NCBI RefSeq assembly: GCF_004138325.1
Contig: NZ_SBLB01000001.1
Location: 124,001 to 188,000, forward strand
Reading direction: 5' to 3'
DNA length: 64,000 bases
DNA from: Spirosoma sordidisoli
Lineage (GTDB): Bacteria; Bacteroidota; Bacteroidia; Cytophagales; Spirosomataceae
The position numbers and the translations under genes are program-made. Every line of letters starts with the position of its first letter. The stretch's first letter is position 1. Under the pieces are notes generated by a model, which worked only from the letters and a program-made list of their open reading frames with translations, was not told the origin of the DNA and made no database searches. This document shows positions 1 to 9,110 of the stretch, piece by piece.

Positions 1-3000
1 GGTCACCGGTCTGCACCCGGTTGGATGCGTCGCGGACCAGCTTATCCCTTTTGCGAACTAAGGCGTCGCGTTGCTTTTGAAGATTGGCCCCTTCAATGTC
101 GTAGGAAGCCGACACCTCGGCGGTGCGCACATCGCTCGACGCTTCGGCTAAAATCTCGCTGTCTACAGCGGAGGCAAGTTCAGTAGCTGTCGGCGTTTCT
201 GCAACAGGGCCTTCAGCCGGTCGGTCGTTGGAGCCGGTGTCGTATCCGAGTTGGGCGTCGGGGGCGGGGGTAATGTCTGCATCGCTGCGGTCAGCATCGC
301 CGTTTTCAACAGGTGCCGGTTCGATTTGGGTTTGGGCTCTGGCTGCATCAAGTATAGGGCTAACCGTTCGGTTGGCAAAGATAAGACTTTCGCGCATACG
401 GGCATACAACTCGACACCCGCAGGATCAATACTTAGAAAGCCGGACTCAATGGCCGGCAGGTCCGCAATAAAGTTTTCGGCGTCAAACGTGCCGTCCTCC
501 TGGATGTAGCCGTTGCTGATCAAGGCTTCGACCAGCCGGTCAACTACCTCGTCGCTGTACGCATCCACCTCGCTGCTGACCACTGCCACCAGTTCGTCGG
601 TAACGGCTTGTCCCTCCCACATCACGCGGTCCGCGTCGTCCATCGCGTCCAGCGCATCGGCCAAAGCCGCTTCGTCCTCGGCCGATGTATTGTCCTGGGC
701 GTATTGCTGAAGCTGAACGGATGGACCGTTGCCTTTCCGGAACGAGATCACGGCATCAACAATAGCCTGCTCAACGGTCTGCTGGTCGTAATCGGTCAGC
801 CCCAGCCCATCGGCAATGGCCCGGCCAATGGTATCCAATGGCGGTTGCCGGTTGGCCGGGTCCAGGTAGTTGAGGTACGGGTTGCCGCCCCGTTCGCCCC
901 GGCGCATGGCTTCGCCCGCCACCCGGTCGAAATCCGCCATATTGATTTTTCCCCTGGTAGCGAAAAAAGTCAATATCGCACTTTGCAGATCAACGGGCTG
1001 ATACGTTTTGGCAAACGACGTCCTTACTTTCGGCGTTCGACCAGATCCTGTTGCAACAGCACTCTGGTCAGCGGGTCTTGGTTCAGTCCCCGCTCCAAGC
1101 TGGTCAAGCTCCGCTGCAAGCGCGTTATTTGCTCGGTCAAGCGATTCGAGTAATCCGTCTGCCCCTGCGACAGCATCTGTTCCTGCTGCTGCAACAGATC
1201 GGGCAAGGTCGTCTGTAGCTTCCTGTAGCTCTCGACCCGTCTGGTCGCGTTGCTCCTCGACAACCGCTCGTTGTAGTTGAGCATCGAAATCAAGCTCGAC
1301 CGCTGGTGGTTGGGGGTTAAGGCCCGAAACTGACGGGGCGACAGGGTTCGGGCGTGGTGCCGGGGTAGGGGTTGCATCTTGTATCGGGGTTTCGGCCAAC
1401 AAATCAATATCTTCGCCAACAACGGACTCGGTTTCCGGCGTTGTCTCTACCGGCTGTACCAGAGCTCGCAGGGCGTCGGCTACCGGCGTATACGATTCGG
1501 CGTAGTCCGGGTTAGTCAGCAGGCCGTCAGCCGCGTTCAGATACGCCTGGGCCAGTGTTTTAAGCTCGACTACAGCCGGGTTTTCTTTGCGGGCTTTCCG
1601 CTTTTTGCCTTCATTGCCCTGCTCGACAGCGGCATACGCTTGTCCAATACGCTCCAGAATGGTTTCGCCATCGCGGATCAAATTGGCCTCCGCGCTATTA
1701 TCGGGACTGGTGTACCTTGCCGTGGGTAACGGCTTGGCCGGGTCCGCTACGGCCGTGGCAATCGCCAGGTGCTGCGATAGGTCGTCGGCCGGCTGTTCGT
1801 AGCTGTCCACCAGGTCCGTGCGCTGGGACGGCACGAAGGCTCCGGATTCATCCAGACCCAGGGGGGTGGTTATTTCTCCCCCCACCCGGTTCAGTTTTCG
1901 ATACACCCGCTTGTTGCCGTTGGTCACGTACGCCTGTCCGCTGGGATCAATAGCGGTTAAACTGGGCTGGAACGTATCGGGATAAGACACGGCCCCGAAC
2001 TCCCGGTCCAGACTGTCCAGCTTTTCGGCTACGTAACTGTTGATCTGCGTGCGGTCGGTGTCGGCCGCGTACAGTTCCAACGCCTGCGCCCGGACTTTTT
2101 CGGCTTCGGCCCGGCGCGTTTGCTGCCGGATTTCGGCCTGGTACCTGGGGCCTTCCGGTGTCTCGACAACGCCCCCCAGTTGCTGGGTCAGTTTGCGCTG
2201 GGCGAGCTCCGCTTTGGTGCGTTCCCCGAACGAGGCATCGGGGTTTTGTAGCACCTGCTCCAGCTCGCTCAGCGACTGGCGGGCCTGGTTTAACTCGGCA
2301 TCAAGCGTACGGGACACGTTGTCGGATTCGCTGACCCGGAACATGGTGGCCCGGTCGGATTCCGAAAACATATCCACGTCGGCAAAATCAGCCGATACCC
2401 GTGCCATGCGGCCCACTTTCTGCACCAGATCGGTATGGGTATCGGCGTCGATCTCACCGGCTTGCAACTTGTGATCCAGTACCCCCAGCATCTTTAACCG
2501 GCCGGGCGTCGATGGGTCGTCCGACAGCATCGTATCCAGGTCAATACTTTTGCGCAAGCCGTCGCGGACGTTGGCCCCGACGTAGCCAAACACCATTTGG
2601 TTCGCGGGCTTGGTTTGCAGAAAGGTGCCGGGCAGGGTACCGACGAGTACGCCCAGCGTCATGCCGTAGATGCTGTTGAACGCATACCGCCCCCAGGACG
2701 GGTCTTTGAATCGGCCGGTACTGTCGGCCGACGCCAGGTTATTGTACAGCAATTTGGCCAGTGTCTCGGCGGTCGTTTGTAAAAACTCCTCACCGGCTTC
2801 GGGTAGTCCCTGCTCAACAAAACCCCGACCCACGCGGCTGGACAGTAGCTTGCCCATTGCGCCTAACGACTTCGGGTTTTCGATGATACCCAACGCGCCT
2901 TTCACCGCTTGCTGACCGGCATCGACCAGCATGTCCTGTGTGAAGCCTTTGGGTAGGTTCTGCAACGCTTTGACCGCTTCGGACATAGCCGCTTCACGGA

Positions 3001-3916
3001 CGGTGGCACGGGCCGCTTTGTCGGAGATACCCAGCGCACGGGTCAAATTACCCATGTTCGCTGTCTCAATCACCGCGTTGAGCCCGGCCACCGGAATCGC
3101 GAACAGCGTGGCGTCCTGTACGTCCAGGCCCGCCCCTATCGCTTCGCGCTGATAGAGTGGAAATGTTTGCAGAAAGGAACTGGCCCCGGTCACCCGCGTC
3201 GCGACTTTACCGGCCGTCGCCAGTTCCGACGTTAAAATGCCCCGCTCCGCAGCGGTAGCCGCTGTGCGCAACGCGGCCCGGCTCCCTATCGTCGCAACGG
3301 TACCAGCTCCGGCCGTGAGCAAACCGGGCAGGATATAGCTCATGAGCGTACCGGTGGTGCCGACCAAGTTCTTAAAATTAACGTCAAACTCCACCCCGTT
3401 TTCCTCACTGTACGAGGCTAACGGTTTCTGGTAGTCCTGAGAAACATAGGCTTTGTAGCCGGCGAACGTTTTCTCAATGCTTTTCTGGGTCCGCGTCCAC
3501 TCCGGTTTGTCGATCAACCCCGTTAGCCCGGCTCCGGCCGTGGCGAGCTGGGGCACGGCTTCGGCCATATCCACGAACCCGTTGTATATCTGGCCGAAGA
3601 ACGCGTTGCCTGCCGTCGAGCTGTTGTAGGCGGGTGCCGCTTCCTGCTGGGTGGGGAGCCGGTAGGCGTCGAGGTAGTTGCTACCGGCGTTGCCCCCTTC
3701 CACCTGATCGTTGAGGTACGCCAGTTTCTGAGCCAGCGTCGCCTTCGTGGCAAAATCACCCTCGCGGTGCGCCTTCTCCAGCCGCTGAATATCGGCGGTT
3801 GGGTTCAGGCCGTTTTTCCGCATCACCTGTTCGGTGCGGGCACTGATCTGGAACGTGGAGAGCTCAGGGTATAAATCCTGATCCAGCTTCACGGGTTTAG
3901 TGGGCTGTTTTCCCAT
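1..3916 (-). CDS. Giant virion/ejection-type protein, 3' end beyond window
   Basis: An open frame of at least 1305 codons runs off the left edge, so the C-terminus is not seen. The ATG overlaps the stop of the upstream 539-aa gene as TAATG, which fixes the start and implies translational coupling. Ala/Gly-rich apolar segments lie at about residues 180-225, 265-290 and 410-432. The rest is charged, Gln/Ala-rich and helical, with coiled-coil stretches such as about 535-560. No catalytic motif is visible. Size, composition and position after the muzzle-like gene fit internal virion or ejection (cargo) proteins of podoviruses; that is inference. A virion RNA polymerase or transglycosylase domain in the missing part cannot be excluded. 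Confidence 0.8.
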   Translation of the reverse strand, partial: MGKQPTKPVKLDQDLYPELSTFQISARTEQVMRKNGLNPTADIQRLEKAHREGDFATKATLAQKLAYLNDQVEGGNAGSNYLDAYRLPTQQEAAPAYNSSTAGNAFFGQIYNGFVDMAEAVPQLATAGAGLTGLIDKPEWTRTQKSIEKTFAGYKAYVSQDYQKPLASYSEENGVEFDVNFKNLVGTTGTLMSYILPGLLTAGAGTVATIGSRAALRTAATAAERGILTSELATAGKVATRVTGASSFLQTFPLYQREAIGAGLDVQDATLFAIPVAGLNAVIETANMGNLTRALGISDKAARATVREAAMSEAVKALQNLPKGFTQDMLVDAGQQAVKGALGIIENPKSLGAMGKLLSSRVGRGFVEQGLPEAGEEFLQTTAETLAKLLYNNLASADSTGRFKDPSWGRYAFNSIYGMTLGVLVGTLPGTFLQTKPANQMVFGYVGANVRDGLRKSIDLDTMLSDDPSTPGRLKMLGVLDHKLQAGEIDADTHTDLVQKVGRMARVSADFADVDMFSESDRATMFRVSESDNVSRTLDAELNQARQSLSELEQVLQNPDASFGERTKAELAQRKLTQQLGGVVETPEGPRYQAEIRQQTRRAEAEKVRAQALELYAADTDRTQINSYVAEKLDSLDREFGAVSYPDTFQPSLTAIDPSGQAYVTNGNKRVYRKLNRVGGEITTPLGLDESGAFVPSQRTDLVDSYEQPADDLSQHLAIATAVADPAKPLPTARYTSPDNSAEANLIRDGETILERIGQAYAAVEQGNEGKKRKARKENPAVVELKTLAQAYLNAADGLLTNPDYAESYTPVADALRALVQPVETTPETESVVGEDIDLLAETPIQDATPTPAPRPNPVAPSVSGLNPQPPAVELDFDAQLQRAVVEEQRDQTGRELQEATDDLARSVAAAGTDAVAGADGLLESLDRANNALAAELDQLGAGTEPRPADQSAVATGSGRTPKVRTSFAKTYQPVDLQSAILTFFATRGKINMADFDRVAGEAMRRGERGGNPYLNYLDPANRQPPLDTIGRAIADGLGLTDYDQQTVEQAIVDAVISFRKGNGPSVQLQQYAQDNTSAEDEAALADALDAMDDADRVMWEGQAVTDELVAVVSSEVDAYSDEVVDRLVEALISNGYIQEDGTFDAENFIADLPAIESGFLSIDPAGVELYARMRESLIFANRTVSPILDAARAQTQIEPAPVENGDADRSDADITPAPDAQLGYDTGSNDRPAEGPVAETPTATELASAVDSEILAEASSDVRTAEVSASYDIEGANLQKQRDALVRKRDKLVRDASNRVQTGD

Positions 3917-5535
3917 TAGAACGTGGTGTCGGTATAAGGGGTGGGTATGGATGGGCTATCCCATTCGTCGTTGGCCCGTTTCTGGCCCTGCTGCGCTTTG
4001 ATCAATGCGTTGACAAAGTTGGGGTTGGTTGCTTCGTCCACGGCTCCGATAGGCACGAAGATCGTGGCCTGGCGGGTGGACGGGTTGTACACCCCGGTGC
4101 CGGCTTTGGTTGGCCCGAACCCGGTCCAGTTGTCAAACAAACCGGCTTTCCGGGCTTCAGTCGGGTCGTTGAACTGAACCGTTACCCGGCTGTAGCCCCG
4201 CGTATCTCGGTTCAGTGCGCCTTTGGCCGGGTTCATGCTTTTGGGGTCGATGAACACCTTTGGCTCCACGGCCATGACCTGAAAGTTGAGTCCTTTCAGA
4301 TTGATCGGCTGAACGCCGTTCGCGTCAATAAACCCTTCCTGAATATTGCCTTTGGAAAAGCCGGTTTTGGTTTTCTGAATGCCGAGCTGCTTCAGCAAGA
4401 CATCACCCAATTCACCGAACAACGTAGCTCCCTGCAACTGGCCCACTTTGGACAGGTCAACTTTGGAAAACGGCAGCACCTTGCTGCCTTCCGCATCGGG
4501 ATTGAGTCGGATTCGGTCGGCGGGTGCTGCCCCTTCGCCAAACAACTTATAGTCGTAGCCCTTGCCGTCCGCCGATTTGCCCGACAAGTCCTGGAGTCCC
4601 TTCGCGATTTTGATCTGGTTGAGTTGGTACGCCTGCCCTTTCAACGCCTGATCGGTTTTGAAGCCGGCCGCAGCGCGTCGGTTCGCGTCGAACGCCAGCC
4701 CCAACCGCTGACCCTCCATACCCAGCCGCGCCTGGCTACGTTTATCGTCATTGACCGCCATTTGGTAGCGGCCCTGGTCCATCTGAAACTCGTAGGCTTT
4801 GGTAATCGGGTCGGTTTTGTAATAGACCTGGGTGCCGGCGTGTTGACGTAAGTATTTATCGACGCCCATTTCCCGGCCGTATTTATCAACTAACCGGTTC
4901 AGCTTTTCATCCTCACCCACGGCTACCCGCTCCCACGGCAACCGGCCCGGCGCGTACTGGTCGCGAATTTCTTTTAAGTCGTCGTCTGGCTTGTAGCTGC
5001 CCCTAAACTTATAAACGTCGCTTTGCCCGGTCAGAAAGCCCTCCAGCTCTTTTTCGCCACTCCGGAAGTTTTTCAGATCGCCGTTGCCGACCAGGAACTC
5101 GGATTTATTCGCGGCCTCCTGCGCGGCCAGCACGTTGCGCACATTCTCGGTAGCCTGCGCGTACCACGGCTGTTGCTGCAACCGACTCGCGGAATCAGCC
5201 TGCCACGTAGGTAATTCGGCTTTGGCAAATGCCCGGAAATTGCCGTTGTACTCCGTGAGCAGTTTCCGGTACAACGCTTTTTCCTCGGCGTTTACATACG
5301 CTTGCAGCCGCTGCCGGTCTTTACCCAGAAACGGTAAGCTGCGGGCTTTCTGCAAAAACTGCTGGGTCAACGCTTCGCCCTGCTGCTCCTCGGCCAACTG
5401 CTGTTCGCTTTGCTGGTTGGCGATTGCGCCGACCTGAACGGCTTCCTGCCGGGCGGCTGAAGCCGCGCTCCAATTGGTAAACGGCGCGGTTACCGCCCCG
5501 ATTAGATTTGCGTTACCCGATGCAACCGGAACCAT
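3916..5535 (-). CDS. Probable internal virion (cargo) protein
   Basis: This encodes 539 aa. The N-terminal 60 residues are Ala/Gln-rich and helical, followed by a long charged helical region to about residue 330 and a more beta-like C-terminal part. No signal peptide or enzyme motif is seen. It sits between two giant genes in the late operon and its stop overlaps the next start. By position and composition it is probably a packaged or ejection protein. I do not recognise a named family. Confidence 0.75.
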   Translation of the reverse strand: MVPVASGNANLIGAVTAPFTNWSAASAARQEAVQVGAIANQQSEQQLAEEQQGEALTQQFLQKARSLPFLGKDRQRLQAYVNAEEKALYRKLLTEYNGNFRAFAKAELPTWQADSASRLQQQPWYAQATENVRNVLAAQEAANKSEFLVGNGDLKNFRSGEKELEGFLTGQSDVYKFRGSYKPDDDLKEIRDQYAPGRLPWERVAVGEDEKLNRLVDKYGREMGVDKYLRQHAGTQVYYKTDPITKAYEFQMDQGRYQMAVNDDKRSQARLGMEGQRLGLAFDANRRAAAGFKTDQALKGQAYQLNQIKIAKGLQDLSGKSADGKGYDYKLFGEGAAPADRIRLNPDAEGSKVLPFSKVDLSKVGQLQGATLFGELGDVLLKQLGIQKTKTGFSKGNIQEGFIDANGVQPINLKGLNFQVMAVEPKVFIDPKSMNPAKGALNRDTRGYSRVTVQFNDPTEARKAGLFDNWTGFGPTKAGTGVYNPSTRQATIFVPIGAVDEATNPNFVNALIKAQQGQKRANDEWDSPSIPTPYTDTTF

Positions 5536-5564
5536 AGTATGCGATAAATAAGGTAAAAAACGTA

Positions 5565-8500
5565 TTATGCCCCCAATGCGTAGGCCCGTTCCCGAACCCG
5601 ACGCCGTAACGCGGCTCTGGTCGCGGCCGTTTCGCTGGCCTGCTGAATCTGGTTCTCGGTCAACGCGTCGTACAGTGGAGCGTTCTGCTCAAAAATTCGC
5701 CTGTTCTCGGCGTTCTGCAACGTAGCCGATACCAGGCCCGCTCCGATTTGCTGACGGGCCGCATCCCGGTTGATACCTTCCCGCTGGATCGCGCTTTCCA
5801 TTGCCGCCGTCTGACCTGTAACGGCCCCAAACAACGCAAAGTTACGTTCGCGACGGGCATTATCCTCGGCCAGCACCTGCTGAGTCGCGTTGTTGCGCTG
5901 CAAGCCGATGTTGGTCAACCCCGCCAGCGTAACACCGGGCGATGCCCCACCCCCGGTCAGCCGGCTTAGTGTGTTGACGCCCTCGGCGTAGTTATTGGCG
6001 ATGTTGGTGTTGGCGGTTGCCCGCTCGATAGCACTGAGCCCGGTTCCTTTTCGGTTCGTCACCTCACCGACGTAATCCATCCATCGGTCGGGTACGGTGG
6101 GCATGGCTACCGGTTTGGACGCCAACGATACGCCCGTAGCGATGCGGGCCGCGTCACCAACACTGTTGAGTAATGTACCCGCCTTTCCTTTCTTTGTCGC
6201 GGCACTACCTGTTTCGTCACTACCCGTTTGAGACGTACGGCGACCCAGTTCTGCATTCAGGCCAGCAATTTGCGTCGCGAACGGATTGGCCGCATTGTCC
6301 AGGATCGACATAACCCGCTCGTTGGTAACGGACGGTGAGGTGATCGGGGCCGGGGTTTTTATAGCCGTCCGGGGGTCGGTCAGGGAAATGGTCTGGCCCG
6401 GCTGTAGCTGGTCGGGATTGCCAATGCCGTTGTTCCGCATCAGGTCCAGGGTCAGCAAGCCGGTACGGGCCGCAATATTGTCCAGGGTATCGCCGGGCTG
6501 CACCGTGTACTGACCAGCGACCGCTGTTACCGGTGGCATGGTCGCGGGATCGGTCGTAACCGTGGCGTAGGTACCCGTCATTTTTCGCGTTGTCGTCTTT
6601 TGGCTCGTTGCTTTGGGAGCCGGTTTACGTTTGGCCGGTCCACCGGTAGCGTACATAGGTAAGCCGGCCGGCACGAAGTCGCGACCCGGCGCACCAAACG
6701 CCCCGATCTGACCCATTGAGGCCCGGTACTGGCTGGACAGTTCGTTGCCGCGCTGGGCCGCAACCTGACGGTAGGCGATCCGGCGTGGCCGGCTGAACAG
6801 ACGGGCAAAGAAGCCTAAGTTTGGCTGCTCCACCTGCGGAAACATTGTTTCAATCCGGAACGGGGCCGGTAACGGTGGGGGCACCAGGCCACCCCCGGCA
6901 AACAGCTTGCTGCCATCGACCGGCTGCTCGCTGAGCTGTTCAAACAGCAACGCGCCGAGCGCATATTTCTTTTGTCGGGGACTGACCTCGCTCGTCATGA
7001 TATGGCCTGCTGACAGGGTTTTGTCCTGGGGTAAAATGTATTCGCCAATCCGCATTTCGCCAAACTTTTCTCCGGTGCCTTTGACCGAAATGATCAGATC
7101 CTCGGTCGGGTCGTTTTTGCCGTACACCTTGTAGTCTTTCGGCCGGGGTACGGAGCCCGCTACTCCCCCGTACTTATACAGGATAGCCGGACCACCGGCC
7201 GCATAGGTCCGGGGTGGCGTTATGCGCTTGCCCGTTTTAGGGTCGTAGTATATTCGCCCTTTTATTTCATAGGGCTTGCCAACAAAGTTCTCAACTTTGA
7301 TTTTCGACCAATCCTGGCCCGGTATAAGCTGTGGTTCCAAATCCCACCAGTCCCGATAGTTGATATAGTTGCCATTGGCATCTTTCCCTTTGGCAACCGT
7401 ATAGTTGCCCATAACCTCCCCTATATCATAGTTAACCCAACGATCTTCACCGTCTACGTTTCGATAATCGGCCGCTTTATATTCTACCGGGCCGTTCGGC
7501 GTTTTGATGTCCTGTCCAGCTCGTAGCTTGTTGACGTCCACCCGAAGGGCGGACCGCAGTATATCTTTCTCAATGTCGTTGTGAAGCCGGTATCCGCCCC
7601 CTGCCGTTGGTCGCAGCGCATCCCCTTGTGGCTTCATACCCAAATAAACCCGCCAGGCGTCATTTTTATTGAGTACCGATTTTTCTCCGATCGGTGCGTT
7701 GCTGGCTAGTTCAGCTTGCAAGTACCCGTCATACTCTTTTCTGGCATCGCCGGTTTGCTTGGTAAAATCGTACCCTACAGGATTTACGAATTTATACGCC
7801 AGCTTTTCAGCCAGGCCGGGCGTAAAGGGTTTATTGGCATCTTCCCGTTGAGCCGCTGACACCCGTTGCTGGTGGTGACGCATGGAGGTAGTCAGATCCA
7901 GGGTGCCAGCCAGTTCGGTTACCAGTTTAGGCGCGTCGAGCAAGGCGTTTTTCGCCCGATTCAGTGACCAGCCTGGCTTGATCGGTCCGCCCGTAGCGTA
8001 GCTGAAGTAAGACGTTGCTTTGGGTCGTTTGACGCCAAACAACAAATTATCCATCGCACCCAGATACGAGGGCTGTTCGGTCAGGGTAATAGCCCCGGCT
8101 GCACCGGGCAACGCCGGCAGGGCGGAGTTCATAGCCGTGCTTGTACCCAGTTGCGCCGGGGCATTGGGCGTAACGGCTGGCGGGGTTGGCACGGGTGTTT
8201 TGTCCGCTGTACCGTTGGGTATAAAGTTAGCTGCCAGCCCGCCGACCTGCGACCCTATGGCTGACAGCCCGACTCCCTGCGCCATCGCGTTTTCCGCGTT
8301 TTCGTAGCTGTCGGTAAAGCCTTCACCCGGCATGTTCAGATCGAGTTGCCGATTCACCACCGCCCGGCCCAGCTCACCCCCGGCCTGTCCCAACCCCTGA
8401 ATGCCGGTCACCGCCCCCACCACGCTGCCGGCTGCGGACGTAATGGCGGGTAGCGCGGTGGACACGACCTTACCAAAACCGGTCAGTTTGCCATACCGGT

Positions 8501-8579
8501 TGAAATACATATTACCGCCACCGTACACCGGAGGCCGGTAGTAGGCGGTGCTGGGCAGGGTGGTGTCGTACAGTGCCAT
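5565..8579 (-). CDS. Large virion protein with LysM domain
   Basis: This encodes 1004 aa. A LysM peptidoglycan-binding domain is clear at about residues 686-732 (QYTVQPGDTLDNIA, then GNPDQLQPGQTI). The N-terminus has Gly/Ala-rich apolar stretches (about 40-70). Short Gly-rich turns of the type Y-A-T/A-G-G-P recur near residues 196, 463 and 650. The middle is beta-rich and the C-terminal 200 residues are helical and charged. LysM domains bind glycan, so this may anchor or guide DNA delivery through the cell wall. No lysozyme or amidase catalytic domain is visible, so I do not call it an endolysin. The ATG overlaps the upstream stop. Confidence 0.8.
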   Translation of the reverse strand: MALYDTTLPSTAYYRPPVYGGGNMYFNRYGKLTGFGKVVSTALPAITSAAGSVVGAVTGIQGLGQAGGELGRAVVNRQLDLNMPGEGFTDSYENAENAMAQGVGLSAIGSQVGGLAANFIPNGTADKTPVPTPPAVTPNAPAQLGTSTAMNSALPALPGAAGAITLTEQPSYLGAMDNLLFGVKRPKATSYFSYATGGPIKPGWSLNRAKNALLDAPKLVTELAGTLDLTTSMRHHQQRVSAAQREDANKPFTPGLAEKLAYKFVNPVGYDFTKQTGDARKEYDGYLQAELASNAPIGEKSVLNKNDAWRVYLGMKPQGDALRPTAGGGYRLHNDIEKDILRSALRVDVNKLRAGQDIKTPNGPVEYKAADYRNVDGEDRWVNYDIGEVMGNYTVAKGKDANGNYINYRDWWDLEPQLIPGQDWSKIKVENFVGKPYEIKGRIYYDPKTGKRITPPRTYAAGGPAILYKYGGVAGSVPRPKDYKVYGKNDPTEDLIISVKGTGEKFGEMRIGEYILPQDKTLSAGHIMTSEVSPRQKKYALGALLFEQLSEQPVDGSKLFAGGGLVPPPLPAPFRIETMFPQVEQPNLGFFARLFSRPRRIAYRQVAAQRGNELSSQYRASMGQIGAFGAPGRDFVPAGLPMYATGGPAKRKPAPKATSQKTTTRKMTGTYATVTTDPATMPPVTAVAGQYTVQPGDTLDNIAARTGLLTLDLMRNNGIGNPDQLQPGQTISLTDPRTAIKTPAPITSPSVTNERVMSILDNAANPFATQIAGLNAELGRRTSQTGSDETGSAATKKGKAGTLLNSVGDAARIATGVSLASKPVAMPTVPDRWMDYVGEVTNRKGTGLSAIERATANTNIANNYAEGVNTLSRLTGGGASPGVTLAGLTNIGLQRNNATQQVLAEDNARRERNFALFGAVTGQTAAMESAIQREGINRDAARQQIGAGLVSATLQNAENRRIFEQNAPLYDALTENQIQQASETAATRAALRRRVRERAYALGA

Positions 8580-8959
8580 TATGGTCGGAATGCTAAGTAG
8601 ATACAGAGGGAGTTGATCAGCACATGAAACGCGTTGTCAATAATGATCATGAGCCATACCGACATCCAAACTGGCTTGTCCGCGTCGTAGCCCATATTTG
8701 TGCTTGACCAGTTCCAGTTCACGAGCTTGATCCAGTACACGGCCAGCCGGTAGCGGTCGATGAGTACGTGACTACCCCACACAATCAACCACCAGCCCGA
8801 CCAGCAAACCAGCAGGAACGGCAGCGCATATATCGTTGCGTGCAAAGCAGCCACCAGCAGCGACCTTGTTTTTTCTCTAGCCATAAAGTCATTTTGCAGT
8901 AGGTAGTCCCCCACAAAATGAAGCAGCAGGCCGATGTACAAGGCAAGTTCCAGTGTCAT
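8579..8959 (-). CDS. DUF3307-type membrane protein
   Basis: This 126-aa protein has three or four membrane segments. It carries the DUF3307-like pattern HFVGDYLLQND near residue 14 and a later HATIY / HVLIDRY pattern. DUF3307 proteins are small membrane proteins of unknown function that occur in many bacteria and phages. Here it lies between two large virion genes with overlapping stops and starts, next to a 41-aa single-span protein. A role in lysis or membrane entry is possible but unproven. Confidence 0.8.
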   Translation of the reverse strand: MTLELALYIGLLLHFVGDYLLQNDFMAREKTRSLLVAALHATIYALPFLLVCWSGWWLIVWGSHVLIDRYRLAVYWIKLVNWNWSSTNMGYDADKPVWMSVWLMIIIDNAFHVLINSLCIYLAFRP

Positions 8960-9081
8960 GGTTTGGTCGGGTCTGTGGGTAACTGAGTAGATTTGCCGTT
9001 GTCGCGTCGAGCTACCCAGTAAATGAATCCGGTCAGCAACAGAATGATGCCAATACTATATACAATGTTGAACACAAGCAT
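8956..9081 (-). CDS. 41-aa single-span membrane micro-protein
   Basis: A 42-codon frame starts with ATG at 9081, and its TGA overlaps the ATG of the DUF3307 gene (ATGA). Residues 3-23 form one hydrophobic helix, followed by RR and a short polar tail. An A/T-rich leader containing AAAAAACATATTAATA lies just upstream. Tight coupling and the leader support a real gene. With its neighbour it could form a holin-like pair, but only the topology suggests this. Confidence 0.6.
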   Translation of the reverse strand: MLVFNIVYSIGIILLLTGFIYWVARRDNGKSTQLPTDPTKP

Positions 9082-9110
9082 AAAAATAGTGTATTAATAT
9101 GTTTTTTCAC

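Noticed and set aside
5565..8579. Endolysin on the basis of LysM
   Set aside because: Only the binding module is present, with no recognisable lysozyme, amidase or peptidase residues.
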